Source of the DNA: Fistularia commersonii
Taxonomy: Eukaryota > Chordata > Actinopteri > Syngnathiformes > Fistulariidae
NCBI GenBank assembly: GCA_037954325.1
Contig: JBBMNZ010000027.1
Coordinates: forward strand, 10,074,001 to 10,138,000
Direction: 5' to 3'
DNA: 64,000 nucleotides
Shown here: piece after piece, positions 10,596 to 23,965 of the stretch
Numbering within the stretch: the stretch's first letter is position 1
How the letters are laid out: each line of letters begins with the position of its first letter
Notes under the pieces: model-generated
The model's input: only the letters and a program-made list of their open reading frames with translations
What the model was told of the DNA's origin: nothing
Databases searched by the model: none
Program-made: the position numbers and the translations under genes

Positions 10596-13500
10596 TATGT
10601 ATGTCTGAGTGGCCTGCAAACAGGACTCCCTCACTTCCATTTTAGCTGTCTTGTATCCGTAATCCGTAAAAAGACCGGAATGACGGTCTAAAAATTTTTT
10701 TCTTCAACTCGACAAGGAGCCGGAGAGAGAACCTCCAGCTGCATTTCAGAGTAAGTAGCGTGACAATGAAGAAGGTGATTTCCCAGGGCCAGGACAAGCT
10801 TGAGGGATCGCGATAACCATCCGCTGATTAGATCAATACAAGCAGGGACCGAGATCCTGCATTAACATAGATGTGATGCAATGCGCCTGCTTACAAATGA
10901 GGGTTTCGTTGTGCTTATAGGCAAAACAAACAGCCAGGTTTGCTGCTCAGGCAAGGCCGAGCCGCCTCATCGTACGTGACACAGTGGTGACCCCATCGTG
11001 TCCGTTACCGGGAAAAAAAAAATCTTAACGGATGAGTGATAAAATGAGTCAAGTACATTTAAAAGTAAAGCCAGAGCATGCCCATAAAGTGCATCGCCGT
11101 AATACAAGACCAATAACGGAAAACAATTCAGCAACCCTTCTTCCCGCTACAAGAATGAATCTTCCATTACTCAGGTCAGCTCCGTGGCAATATTTAAAAT
11201 GGGAGATCCCATCAAATAAATAATGTCAGAAGTTGCTGGCAGAAGTGACTGTTTAGAGGTAGATGACAAAAGGGGTTTTTATCCATCAATGTTCATCAAT
11301 GTTCTAAGCGGGTCATAACACAATAACATCATATCACAGCAATACTTGTGTAAAGGTTTATAAACAGAGGGTTGAAATCGAGTTTGGTTATAAGTACTGA
11401 TATAGAATAAATTATAAATATTGCATTCTTATAATCATTATTAGGAATAATAATGATATTGTAAAAAAAAATGCAGAAATATCACTGATCTGTACGGCTG
11501 AGCGTCACCATCTGAAGTACAGACAGATCCCTCCAGGTCAAATATCAGGGACATATTACTTTGATTAAGTGCTGCGGTGGACTGAGACTCCCTCTGAAAG
11601 AGCGCTGTTGTTCAAAGATACGCCCTCCGGTTTCATTATACCACCGAAATATCGTCCCGTCTTCAGTTTGCGTTCTAGAATTGAGAGTCAACCATGAAGC
11701 CGCAAAGTAAAAGCGTCGCGAGTTCAGAAATCGCTGTCCATGAATGGACATGTTGAAGTTATGGAGCCACGGGCGGTACGTTTCCATCGACCGCAATCAA
11801 TGGAGTTTCTTCGGTCGTAAAAAAAAATAAGCATCTATCTTTGTGCTCTTTGCGGCATCGACCACCCATTCAAGGAAAGAAGGAGCGCGTCTGAGAAGTG
11901 GCACAAAAACAGTAGACAAACAAGTAAATAAATCATGTAAAAAGAGTTGGAGGCAAAGACAAATGGGGAAAGTAAGTTGCTGAAGTCCGCTCTTTATTTT
12001 GACCTTTCTCTACATGTAGTTATTAAGTTTTATTTATTCTTTACTCTACATGCCAGATGTTATGACTGAAATATGACTCATGTGATATATAAATACATAT
12101 TTTTTTTTCTTTTTCTTAACATTTATTGCATATATTCTTAACACTACCTGACCTAAAAGCGTCTGCTCGCACACCCTATTTCGCCTGACCTGACTCCTAA
12201 TGAAGCATCATGCCCTTGAGAACACTCACCCTCTCCACTATCCTCCGCCTCTTAACCCCCTCCCATCTCCCTCCACTCATTTGAAGTTGTTAGCAGCCAG
12301 CAGCCTTCCTCCTAAGCCACATGAAGCTGTTAGTGGCCGGCATCACCGTAGAGTAATGCAATGTGAGGAGAATGAAATATTATGCCACACTGCTGCATAA
12401 TTGCCTCTTCGCCCAAGGGAGCTCTTGCGGAAAAATGAGCAATGCGTTGAGCCTAATGGAGCTACCCATCGGTGGAGGTGGAGGTGGAGGGTAAGAGTGA
12501 GGTGAGGCTGCCGGGTCCCATATCTCAGTGTAATCCCGCATTAGGCAAACTTGCACGTTTTGATCTCGCTGTTAAAACACTTGGTATGAGATGATCCTGG
12601 TGTGATTAGGTCTTGCCTGCAAAAAGAACTAATAGCCCTGGGAGAGGGTGAAAGAGGCGAGGCCGGACGAGGGATGAGGAAGATGGGGCGGGGGATGTCG
12701 TCGAATAAATCTTCCAAGAACCCTGTAATTGGATGCAAACTTTCTTCAATAAACTCCCGCGGTGGATTGAGAATCCCACCAATAGCTCAACAAAGAGGCC
12801 TTGTATTGACCGACCGCCCTCTTATTTTTCATTTTTTTTTCCAAGTCTTCCTCCCAACCACCCTTACTTCCTTCCATCCTTTCTTTTTTGCCATTCTGTC
12901 CCCTCCTGTGCAGGCATGCTTGCAAACGCTTGTCTAGGCAAATTACAGTGATTGGCATGACAGAGGGCTTGCATGTTGCAACACAGCTGCAGAATATCTA
13001 TCCTCTTTGACCTCTACCCTCTGCTTAGGGTCAGAGTTCGACCACCACACCCTCCCTTGATGTGCCTCATAATTCCCCCGACCCGGATGTTAGAGTTCCT
13101 GTCCAGATGCTGCACTTCCTCTCTTTCCTTTTTGCTCCTCGCTAACATGGCCTTAACCGCCGCGGTCAAAAAACCTAGAAAACCCTGCGATATTTGGGGA
13201 CGAGAAGCAAAACAGGATTTGATGAAGTTCATTTTTAAGGATGCGTGTTTACTCCAAAAGATTAGGATCATTGTCGCATTACTGAAAAGCACAATCTTCT
13301 TTACGGAGAAACTTTGTGACAGAAGAGACTTTTTCTTGTTAGAAAATACACAAGATAGCAAAGCAAAGTGAAAAGATCCTCATCATAATGAGAAAAGTTT
13401 CAAGTAATAATTGAAATTGCATGTTATCTGATCATTTAAACTGTTTGGCCTTGAACCCGACATGAACATTTTCCATGCTGTAATAATATGAAAGTTAATA

Positions 13501-15414
13501 TCCCATTTTACTCCTGCTATGTTTTTAGTATTCAAAAAAGAATGTTAACACCCCTGAATAAGTTGGGGGTTTGCTCTTGTGCGGGAGCCTTTTAAAAGCC
13601 GGCTGTACTCCCACACGGCAGGACTTATCTCCGCAGTGCTGCGTCAGCGGTAACTCTGCTTCTCTGCTTATTTGCAAATATATTCTGATTGAGATGCGTT
13701 TTTTCACAGGACAACGCGCTATTAAAGCTGAAAGACCCGTAGTTTGAGACATCACGCGGGGGGGGGGGGGTTTCTTCGCCACATCGTCTTTTAGCGCGCC
13801 GACGTTCGCTTGCAGCGAGGGCAGCTGGGTTCAGGCCTGCGGGGTTAAGGGACACTTGATCTCTGCAAGTATTAAAAGGAATCGAACTTAAAGAAAGTAC
13901 ACTCCACTAGAAAACCAGTTTGGCTGCGGCACAGACCACAATCATCTGCTAAGTGCCAACTGAAAAGGACGTATGGGGCTGGGGGGGAGTACACATCGTG
14001 TTTAACTAATGATAAAATGCATGAATACTGACCGGCATGTAAAAAAAAAAAAAAAACCATAAACCTGAATCCAGTTAAATATAAGTTTCCAGATATTGAA
14101 CTAAAGTCAAGCAAGGAGAAGCTTAAAGCATTAAAATAAAAGAAAAAAAGCGACAGATGCAGTCTTTGTTATGATCGTTCTCTCTGGTTTATGAAGTAGA
14201 CCCATTAATCTTCTCGGGCAGAGGAGAATTCACTGAAATAGAGCCTGGGACGTGCCTTTTCTATTTACTGCAGGAGGACCCCTTTGGGCATATTATCATG
14301 GAAGTGCATAGGCAAGCAGAGAGCGCTAGGAATCGAATAAAAACATTAGCCCCGACCGACCTGGCAGCAGCATCCTCCTGCAGATTAGGACTGACCAAGA
14401 GGCCGCTTAATCATCCAGTCTCATTTTGTCTCATTTGTCAGAATTACCATGCAAGAAAGGGGTAAGCAATTGTATAAATTTTCTTTTTTTTTTCTATTTT
14501 ATCGCAAGACAGCGAGACATTTATCTCTCGCCGTAACTGAACGCTACCCACCCGCTCTAAGTGAGAAAAAGAGAACATTTGTTGTTGCGAAGAGCTCGCG
14601 GAATCGCAGCGGAAATCTCGATTTGATTGAGGGAACCTCTTGTGCACTGTTGAAGGATTAAATGCTGTTGGATTTACACCCCTAGGAAAACAACGGCCGG
14701 GAAAAAAAACCCTTCGGCTTGAGGGATTTGATCTGGCTGTTACTCCGAGTCACTCACCCCTTAAATAAATGAACATCTGGGGTGGCTGTTATCATTTAAC
14801 GTAGCTTGATTATTGTGGATCTGTTCTGAGTGTCTATTTGAAGCCAATAACAAAAGGCTAAATTGACTCATGCACATGTGAAAGTTCTGAAAAAGCTTAT
14901 CATGAGGATGATCTATGAGTTCCTGTATTGGGGGAGGAGAAAAAAAAAAAAAAAAAAAAAAGAGCCTTTTTATGATGGCAATAATTAACAAAGCAGCTGC
15001 AGCTAGAATATCACTGCGAGTCTTTTTATGCGGCTTTCATTTTGTGCAATTGTCCAGATGTGTGCACAGCAAACAGGGTCAATATAGCGGCGGCAGTCGG
15101 GGATCCGAGTTATCCCGCGGCCACCCACACGTATTGTGTGTCAGTCAGAGATGTGGCTGACAAGGGAAGGTGTTTGCTTCTTGACCCGTGGCGGCCTGCT
15201 GTTGAGTGTCATTCCGCTTAGTGAGAGGAGGCTCTCACATCTGGCTGGCTGCTGGGAGAGAGGACTTGTGATAAGCAAAGACAAAACAAGCCTGACAGCC
15301 CCGCGGTTACACTGGCGCCCCCGAAATTTGATTTCATTTGCTTGTCATCGCATTTTGGAGGAACAAAGGCTGCAGAGGCAATCCGAATAAATTAATATGT
15401 CCCACCGCCGTGCG

Positions 15415-15416
<2 letters not shown>

Positions 15417-15442
<26 letters not shown>
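15417..15442. repeat. T homopolymer, 26 bases
   Basis: This run of 26 T lies between GC-containing unique sequences, with no visible retroposon body on the complementary strand. Confidence 0.97.
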
Positions 15443-15447
<5 letters not shown>

Positions 15448-18400
15448 CGCTCGTGCCGTTATCTTGATTTAATACTTGAAAAAATGAAATGTGTGAAGTG
15501 CAATTTACGAGTTTTCATTTCTACAATCACGCTCGTGCCTTTCTTTGGACGCGAGAGGTTTGTCCACCTGCGCAGCTGCAGCGTCTCCATCAGCCCCCCC
15601 TGCGGACGGAGCAAAAAACACTCATGGTGTTTGTTTTCTCCAAATCTCTTTTCCTCCTGATCCACACTGCGCTTGTGACGGGTCACGTTTTCTGAATCCC
15701 GAGGCCGACTCTCTCATACGCCGCCGTATGCTTTGCCGCAAAAGTGCTAGTTGGTTTCACGAAAACAAGGCAAGAATATACAATAAGAAAAATAAAACCG
15801 GGAAAAAAAAATAAAAAAGCTTGAAAGGAGTTAAAGGATGAGGCCGGTCGCAAATAATATCCTGGTGAATGCGTGCCTGCACGGATGTGTGCACTTGTGT
15901 TTGTGTCCCCAGATGGCCTGAAGGGAGTAGATTGTGAGGAATTTCTTCCACAACACGCTGACATGTATACGGATTCATTCTCTCGCTAAGGCGGGGAGCG
16001 AGCCCAAAGAGACAACAAGCACAATACAGAAAACAAGAGGGAGGTGCGCGATGACGGAAGTAAGCCAGACAAAGAAACACTGGCGAAAAAAAAAAAAAAA
16101 AAACAATGAAGGGAAACATTACAGGAAGAAAAAAAAAAGAGACTAAGTGCTACAACAAGCAAATAGATAATGGCAAGGGTGGAACAAAAAAAAAAAAAAA
16201 AAAAAAACTCAAAATTTAGACTGGAAGGTGATGCGAGTTTATTGCCTTGAGAGAAACGGTGACATATAAGTGAGAATTATGGGAAGAGCGAGTAGGAGAC
16301 AAAAGACAAAGGAGAGAGTGGAGAGAATAATAAATAAATGCGCAGCACTAAGGGACTTCCTGGCCATCAGCTAATAAACAGAAATCATTTCAGGTCCTGT
16401 TCAGTCGGAGTATTCGGTGGTTGACTTGTTTTATGAAGGTCATTAATGCTGCAATACAGGTTCAGACCACTTATTCTATTTGCATCTATTCGATGGAGCT
16501 GTCAAATCATTTGAACGTGCCACTTCACTGAAAACTGATATTATTTCTCTTAATTCCTGAGAGGAGGCTTGAACTGGTGCTATGTCTTGGTATTTCTTGC
16601 TGGAAGCAGCTGCCCTTAATTCAAACGTATTTGGAAAACCATGATCTGGATGTCTGAGAACAACAATCACCGGGTGCTTTTGCTTTCACATTTCATGCGC
16701 TGTGTCTTGGAGAGTGGAGCGAAAAAAAAAAACAAAAAAAAAAAAAACAAATTCCTATATGCCAAGATTGAGCCGCTAAGGTTTTCATTTGAGACAAACA
16801 AGTTTTCAGGAACAGCCTCACAACAGCAAAGCTTACAATGAGTTTTTTTGTTAGCGCTGCTAATTAGCTGGATGCACCGTCAAACACGGCGCTCCCTGTG
16901 ATTTGACTGCGTCTTGCTGTGGAACGCTGGCATTGGCTGACCTGTGGAACGGTGCATTTCGCAGCGGCGCCGCCGCACAGACGGGAGGGGGGGGATTGAC
17001 CACGCAGGCGACGACCGCGCTCGCAGACTGTCAGAACGGAGGTAAAAATGTCATTAATGGAAGACGAATGGAGGAGACAACCTTTTTGGAAAGGTGCCCG
17101 TCAACCTACATGAATCAGAGCGCCAACGACACGCTGCACCAAACCGAACAAACAAAGACGAGTAGCGGATCAGCAAACGGAAGAGACGGCGGCAAGTACA
17201 GACACAGTCATTTGTCATTCGTCCCGATCATCAATTGTGCTGCGGTAATAAAAATTCCATTTGGACGATAGTCAAAGAATATGGAATCCTCTCTCGACAT
17301 GCGAGGAGGACTTAATTTGGAGCGGTGACAGGCTGTTTGGCCGCCGTTGTCGGATACAGAGGGTCCCACAGGCTCCTGGAAGCAGAGCTATTTTTCAGCA
17401 GGCTGCGGTTCTGAGCCGCGCTCACTCTGTTGCTATTGTTCCTCAGCGGAGATAAGACTGGCGGTGGATTAGAGGAGAGTGCAACCAGAGTTCAGGTTGC
17501 GTACGGTTGCTGGAGGGAGAAGACAGGATAGGGAATGGGATTGCTTCAGGAAAGGGGAACTGAGAAGGGAATAAAAAGACAAGGATATGGCTGAAAAAAA
17601 AAAAAAAAAAAAGGAATGACAAGTCAGCCATGACAGTGAATGCCACTTGACTTGATGCATAACCTGTCTATATAGTCGCGACGGACGGGGATGAGGCGGT
17701 CTGATGACGCGTGGACGCGGCCGTGATGAATAGTCACTTCGTGCCCTCATCCCAATAGGGGTCAATAGCCCATTAATGTTGATAGGCCTCTGGCAAAAGC
17801 TGGCAAAGACCCGCTTGCACCCCGCCGCCTTGCTCCCTCAACCTTCAACTGGCTCACATTCCCCCAGGGGACGTCAAGACTGCTCATCTACTCTGCTCTG
17901 TTGGAAAGGGAATAGTATCAAGAAAGAGATGACATGGGAGGGAGAAAAGTGCTGTTTTGTGGCGCAAGGGAGGACTATAATACAAGACTTGGCATAATGT
18001 AGACATGGGTCAGACGGAGGTCACGGCTGTCACGTTTTAGAAATAACGTACGCTTTTAGTCCGTCCGTAGTAACAAAATACCGTCCATGAAGGATCCATT
18101 TGCAGCTGAATATCGTCGTCGTGCGAAAAAAAAAAATTAGCTTTTATATCCAGGTGATGGGTATTTATGAGCTCCGGGTTTGATCCGATATGAGGGGATT
18201 CGGTTCGTCGTCCGTCACTTCGAGTCGTTCCCGCCCTCGCTCACCTCACCGCGCACCTGCCCGGCACAGCAACTGTTAAATCACAACTACTACGACTGCA
18301 GTATAATTGTGTGCCGTTTGCCAGCTACTTTGAGATGCATGCTAGTTTGCCAGGGAGAGGGGTGCAATTTTGGAGTACGGCCCCAAAATAACTTTGAAAA

Positions 18401-19006
18401 ACACACATTTACCAAACATAAGGCAACAACTTGTGAATACAATCAAAAGTGATGGATCCATTTTATGAGTTTAAACTACTACTTTGGTCACAGTGTGGCG
18501 TTTTGACAGTAGAAAGAAGTTCGCCGTCTATATTTACCAGCTTTTAAAACCAAATGCCGTGAATTTTGCGTAACGGTCGCGTTAATACGTACATGTTCAA
18601 GTCGGGTCAAGAATACATTGGAGAGGCTGGTGTTGTCCCGTCTTACGGACCAAAAGGGTCCCCTTTAAGTTGCCTGGAAACCTGCCGTTTTTTAGGATCC
18701 ATCATTTCCCAGGGGCACAGTTTGGGTTTTTTTTTCTCCCTCTCCTTCTCCCTTGTCCTCCCCTCTTTCCTCTCTTTTCTTGCGCAACATGGCGCCCTAT
18801 GTGGCAGACACAGGGCGCCGCGCATAGTGCACTTGCATGTCGGCCAAATGCATAGCGGACGGCAAAGTAGGGATTTTACTGTACTCGGAAACACGTTTCC
18901 ACACCGCACATATGACAAGAGACATTTTGAATCTTTGAATCTGAATCTTGAGCGGACGTTCAAAGCAGATGGCGCATCGAAAAAGACCCAAAACAGGATG
19001 TGCTTT

Positions 19007-19061
19007 CTGTGACGTCACAGGGAGTTAAAGCTGCGCTTCAACTGCATTGCGTTGTATATAA
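19007..19061 (+). promoter_or_regulatory. Palindromic CRE followed by a TATA-like sequence
   Basis: CTGTGACGTCACAG at 19007-19020 is a perfect 14-base palindrome containing the full cAMP response element TGACGTCA. About 35-40 bases further on is gttgtatataatg, a TATA-like sequence. The spacing would suit a compact TATA promoter reading rightwards, but no open frame of interest follows. It may be an intronic enhancer, a relic transposon promoter or chance. Confidence 0.3.
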
Positions 19062-20329
19062 TGTCCTTTTGTCCAGTTGTTGCGTGCCCTCACGTCAGCA
19101 CAAGGCGTCGCCGTAAACCCCGAGCCAAAATCATTATATGTGCGAACGTACTTGGCCATCGAAGCCGATCCTGGTCCTTAATCTGATTCGGACAATGTTT
19201 GGAAGGAATTAAATTTGAACTTTCACTGCTTTCCGTCCAAACACCTGCAACAATCGAGCGATTTAAGCAAGTTGAACAACACACTTCAAACATATGTTTT
19301 GCTGGAAGTAGGAAAATGTTTTATTTAAGCCGTTCCAATTTTTTTTTCGTGTCATAATCTGATCATCTACTCCTGTAGCACAACGACGGAGAGAGAAGCC
19401 GCAGCCACAACATATATGAAAAATTAAGCTCCATCACCTCCATGCTGTGTGAAGCTGACAGTCACCGTACTTTCCTTAGGCTGTATCTCATTAGCCAAGA
19501 TGGATGCGCGCAGAAATGCAAACATATTTTACTTGCAAACTGGGTTACATACAACTAACATCAGTGAAACATTTCTCATGGTAATATAACATGAGCTGAA
19601 CTACATATGACCTCAGTTTGACTGCAGGCAATACACTTCTAAGACTACACCGAAAACCCACAAAACAAATTGCCGCTTAGAATCTCTGCACTTCAAAGTC
19701 TAAGCGAATAAAATTAGATGAACCAGCGGCAAATTGAGGAAACAATAGTACGACTAGTTTGACAGAGAGGCGCGTGTTACTTGTGTGGAAAAAGCCACTT
19801 CAGGATAAAAGCTACACCGCGACACTTGATATTGATTGATTCTCTTTATTGGAAAAGATGCTTTATGCCGTTCCAGCACCTGCTTCCAGTCCAGAGGACA
19901 AGCGTGTCCTCGGGGAAACATTCATCTGTACAGCTCTGGCACGGCTAATAATTACACTGCTTTGACCTCGGCTTCTCTACGACTACGTTGTTTTGACCTT
20001 CGGATGAGTGTGGACACTCGCAAGGCGTTCACGCGGCGTAGATGTGGTTAAAGTAAATAAGTGAAGGGTAGATAGCCGGAGTCGGCGGCTCACAGTGTTT
20101 ACATGAATGTTTGCGATTTGATAGCCGCCGCTCGGCTTCAGGGCAGATAAAATGCAGCCTGATCTCCGATGAAACGTTGGAGGCAATAACAGATGCTCAT
20201 ATGAGGTGGAGGTTCAAGCGGGGTTTGAATTGAATTGATGAGAACTATCTTTACATTTTTCCTTTTAGCTGATAATCATTAAATTACATAAAATACATAT
20301 TAAAATAAAATACATTAAAATACATATTT

Positions 20330-20540
20330 TATTGCCTGTTCATATATTGTATAGTTATTTTATTGCTTATCTGTATATTTTATATATATATTGTCTATTT
20401 TATACAGCTTTATATTTGTATTATCCAGGACTACAGATGGAAATTAGCTATCAGCTATAATCTGGTACAAACATCTCTGCCTCTGTGCTTAATGTATTTG
20501 TACACTGTCCTAATAAACTTCTAAACAAACAAACAAACAA
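20330..20540 (+). mobile_element. LINE 3' tail (L2/CR1-like) with (AAAC)n end
   Basis: An A/T-rich region leads into ggactacagatggaaattag, then ctataatctggtac, tgtatttgtacactgtcc and taataaac, ending in an (AAAC)n tail at about 20524-20540. This order of short blocks is the familiar 3' untranslated end of a teleost LINE group. No coding part is left. The left limit is approximate. Confidence 0.75.
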
Positions 20541-20961
20541 ATTGAAGGCGATTATAAAGTATGACTTCATAAACCGAATGGAAAAAAAAAAAAAAAAAAA
20601 AGAGTCCTTAGCCTTAACAGATTATATTCAAATAACATGAATATATATATCACAATATTGAAAATCAAGTCATCACATAATTTTTTTTTTAACTTAATCC
20701 AAAATAATGTCAGTGGTCCCTCAAGATGCTAAAGCATTACGGGTTTCAATCTAAACCGGAAAGGTTTATCTTGTCTTGGACTAAATGAAAAACACACACG
20801 TACGTGTCTGAGTTGGAACTTGAGGTCAAACATCTGATGCGTACTTCTCTAATTATTAGTTGCACCCTCATCTAAACCTCTGTGAGGCGGCAGCTCCTGC
20901 CTGCTTTGTTTATTAAGCCTTTGCATGTACTTCAAATACAAATGCATAATTTGAATCTCAC

Positions 20962-20998
<37 letters not shown>

Positions 20999-21256
20999 CG
21001 GCAGCTGTCTGTGTCTGCGCCTGACTTATGTAATAAAGACATTAAAAGAACGATTGGTTTTTATTCACTTATTCATATCTATTTTATATTTGGGGCGGAT
21101 GAAATTCAGTGAAAATCCCAAAACTGTTTGACCTACCGGATTTTATTATTCTTAAATCCAGTCGTCAGGAAATGTCGGAAAAATGACGGCCGCTCGGAAC
21201 CAAAAAGCTCCGCTTTACTTGGTGTTGATTTCTACAAGTAAAATCGCTAAACACTT
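20541..21256. other. Noncoding stretch between two repeats
   Basis: It contains an A run at about 20582-20601 and the GT microsatellite listed separately. Nothing else is recognised. Confidence 0.6.
20964..20996. repeat. (GT)n microsatellite
   Basis: About 16 pure GT units lie in otherwise unique DNA. Confidence 0.97.
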
Positions 21257-21583
21257 CCTGTAATAACAGTGCAATGTTAAAGTTGCATTACAGAAGATAA
21301 AGAACCTTATCACAATATTCTAATTTTCCGAGACAGTCCTATATTTGGAAAGCCCATTTTGTTCAAGTCAGAAAAAAAATAATGATTTGGTCCGTCTGAG
21401 TAATTGTTTTGAAGGACTGACATTTCTTATTGGGTATCTATCTCTATCCCTCTATCTTATAATTACCTATGGAGTGTGAAAGTTATATCATATATCAATT
21501 TTTTTTTAATTATTTTTTTTTTAATTGCATTACAGAAGATAAAGGACTTTATCACAATATTCTAATTTTCTAAGACAGTCCTG
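21257..21583 (-). repeat. Composite interspersed repeat, copy B (rearranged, two half-MITEs)
   Basis: It opens with cctgtaataacagtgcaatg, as in copy A. A half-MITE follows (21284-21340, gcattacagaag to gacagtcct). Then comes the shared block in inverted orientation (about 21340-21497, read on the minus strand as gatataactttcacactcc ... ctttccaaata). After an A/T-rich joint comes a second half-MITE in the same direction as the first (21523-21583, ending gacagtcctg). A TA follows the outer end. Relative to the copy at 10115-10595 the MITE interior is missing and the block is flipped. It is non-coding and I infer it was shaped by recombination between terminal repeats. Confidence 0.78.
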
Positions 21584-22491
21584 TATGTCAGATGTTTGAG
21601 GAAGTTAAGGACCAAACTCAACGCCAAAACACATTTATTATTATTATCAATTACTGAAAACGATCTTGACCATAATCTCAAAACCGTAATCGTTTCATCC
21701 TCGAGTCAAAGCAAGAAGGCTCTGCCAAAACGAAGGGATTCGCCCCGAGGTGTTGGGCAGATACGGCATTCGCAAGGCGAAGAAGCGAGGGGCGCGGGGG
21801 TGAAATCACAATGACCTTGGACTGTCGAAACCTAATCCGCTCAGCATTCTGTCCAGGCGGCCGGGCCAGGAGGCATTAAGGATCCTTTCTTGAACGTACT
21901 CAACGTGATAACACTCCACCTCCCCTCCGCACAGTCTGAGACTCCGTGCATCCGTTGTCTCGCGGAGAACCGGAGGACTAACAGTCTGTCAACCTCGCAT
22001 GCGTGTTAGCGTGTCTGCTGTCGTTTCACTTCGGCTTCCATTAGATCAGTGTTGCGGCTACACGTGTCGCGTGCGTTTTCCGTGCGCTTCCCTCCCTCAC
22101 TTGTCCATATGGAGCCGGAACCGGAGTACGAGATGGCAGGTTACATTAGCTGACGCTGAATTGCAGTGACTTAGACGGAGGGACTCCATGCACTCTGTGG
22201 ACGCTTATTTTTTTTGATTTTTTTTCAACTCCGGAGAGGGTTGTTAAGAACCCTCTAAGAAGTCTTATAGTGGTGAAAGATTAATAATTAATAACAGGAA
22301 CAACCAGGCACGGAAAATGACGCATTTGCTGGATAGACATTTATAAGAAAATGTTCCCCAGTAGTGTATCATGTCTCTTCCCTCCCAGCTTTACAGCAGG
22401 AGGCAACTTTTTATTAAAAGCCTCTCTGTTGTCCATCCTCTTTTATTAAAATGTGTTACCCATGACATTTATGGCTCTCGCAAGATATCAT

Positions 22492-22529
<38 letters not shown>

Positions 22530-23965
22530 CGCGCCGCTAATGAAAGGGCTTTAAGGGCTTAACGTTGCAGTCCCCTGCTGTTGAACAGTAAATGAGACAC
22601 AATAACAGGAGGGGAAAAAAATAGGAGGATGTTATTTCAACAAGAAAGATGAGACAGGGTTTCAACACTTTTTCAACACAAATTATTTGAGTAACAAAGG
22701 GATGTCTATGACAAAACATGATAAAGCAGGGGACGAGCTATACCAGGAATAAGCTTGCATCACGGCAGCATGAAACAGCATGTCGCAAAATGACCTTTTA
22801 ATGAACTTTCAGTTTCAAACTCCCGTTTTCTTATTCCACAGTATACAAGTGTCCCAAACTGCGGAACAATGAGCGGTGAACATAATCTCAGGGGGCGATG
22901 CACAAAATAAATCCAACAAACAAACCCAACAAGCAAAAAAAAAAACAAGAAATGTCAAGTTACTGAATGTAGCTCTCTAAAGAATCGGAAACTAGAAGTT
23001 TGCCAAGATACAAGTAGTGCCGGTTTTATGTTGGATGATTGATAGTGATTGGGAAATTTACCAATTATTTTGGATAAAAGTCAATGTAGACTTAGAAGAG
23101 TAAAGTAATGGGCATTTAATTCTGAAGGCTAAATGTGTGATTTGACTACATTTGTAGCAAAACAAAGATTTCAATTGTACTGTTTTACCTTCTTGTTAAA
23201 AACAAAGTGTCTTAAATTAAGCTTAATAATGCATCAGATTCGTAATCAAAATGCAAGGTTATGTCACTAAGCAAATTGTGGATCGCGGAAACAGTCGAAT
23301 TAAATGAAACACAACTGGAAAACATCATTACGATGATAATTAAGAAAAGACAACCACAGCTGCTTCCACGAGTGTAACAAGGATTATATTGCGATAATAT
23401 TACAGAGACTGCTGTGTCAGACTCCCTGGCTGAGTTTTATGATGCCGTTCTGCTGGCCGGGCCCCAGACATGTGGCCTCGCCGTACCACGTGGGATCCGC
23501 CATCAACCCGGCCTGCGGGAACGGCAGCCCCGGGAGACACTGCAGAGCCCCCCCGCCAATCATCAGTCGGCACAAAATAACTTTTACGGCCCCGAAAAAT
23601 AGCCCTCATAACACCTCAGCCATGGGAGGGACGGCTGCCGGCGCAGCTTTTCGGGAAAAGCAGAGTCACTGTTGCAGATTTTTTCTTTTTTTTACATCTT
23701 TTTTAACCACATCGGAATCTGGCTTGGGGGGGATTTGCGAAATCACGCATGCACTCAAAAGTCAGTCCAGGAAAAATACTCACGTGATAAAAATGGATGA
23801 GAATAAATGAGTAATCTGTGGCTCATCCCATCCCGTGTCCTATGTGTAAACGCAGGAGTGGGGAAAAAAAACACAAGGCTGATAGGATCACACTGCTGGA
23901 TAAGGAGGAGAGGGCGGCCTTATGAACTGCACTCTCAACTGGAGCACAAACAAGAAGATATACGG
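21584..23965. other. Noncoding stretch, no gene recognised
   Basis: A motif-rich stretch at about 22370-22480, with repeated ttttattaaaa, could be a conserved element. A GC-rich patch at about 23407-23600 is open in more than one frame but has no familiar protein match. A 25-base T run is listed separately. Confidence 0.55.
22499..22523. repeat. T homopolymer, 25 bases
   Basis: This run of 25 T directly follows a motif-rich, non-repetitive stretch. Confidence 0.97.

Larger units (their letters stand above)
10598..20329. other. Noncoding stretch, no exon recognised
   Basis: No frame resembles a known protein. SHF 5' exons were looked for on the minus strand (AYRAQ, PKHRLIKV, DPFD and EPYEAQ type motifs) and not seen. 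The stretch holds a (GGTGGA)n run at 12471-12491, a 13-base G run at 13758-13770, many A/T homopolymers (for example 14041-14056, 14940-14960 and 16186-16207) and a motif-dense stretch at about 14205-14440. A palindromic CRE with a nearby TATA-like sequence lies at 19007-19061. Short runs of attgattgatt near 19830 may be a worn LINE tail. Confidence 0.6.

Noticed and set aside
18180..18452. Frame with CQGEGCNFGV...HTFTKH resembling a zinc finger
   Set aside because: The Cys/His spacing does not fit C2H2, THAP or BED fingers, and there are no ends of a transposon or splice sites around it.
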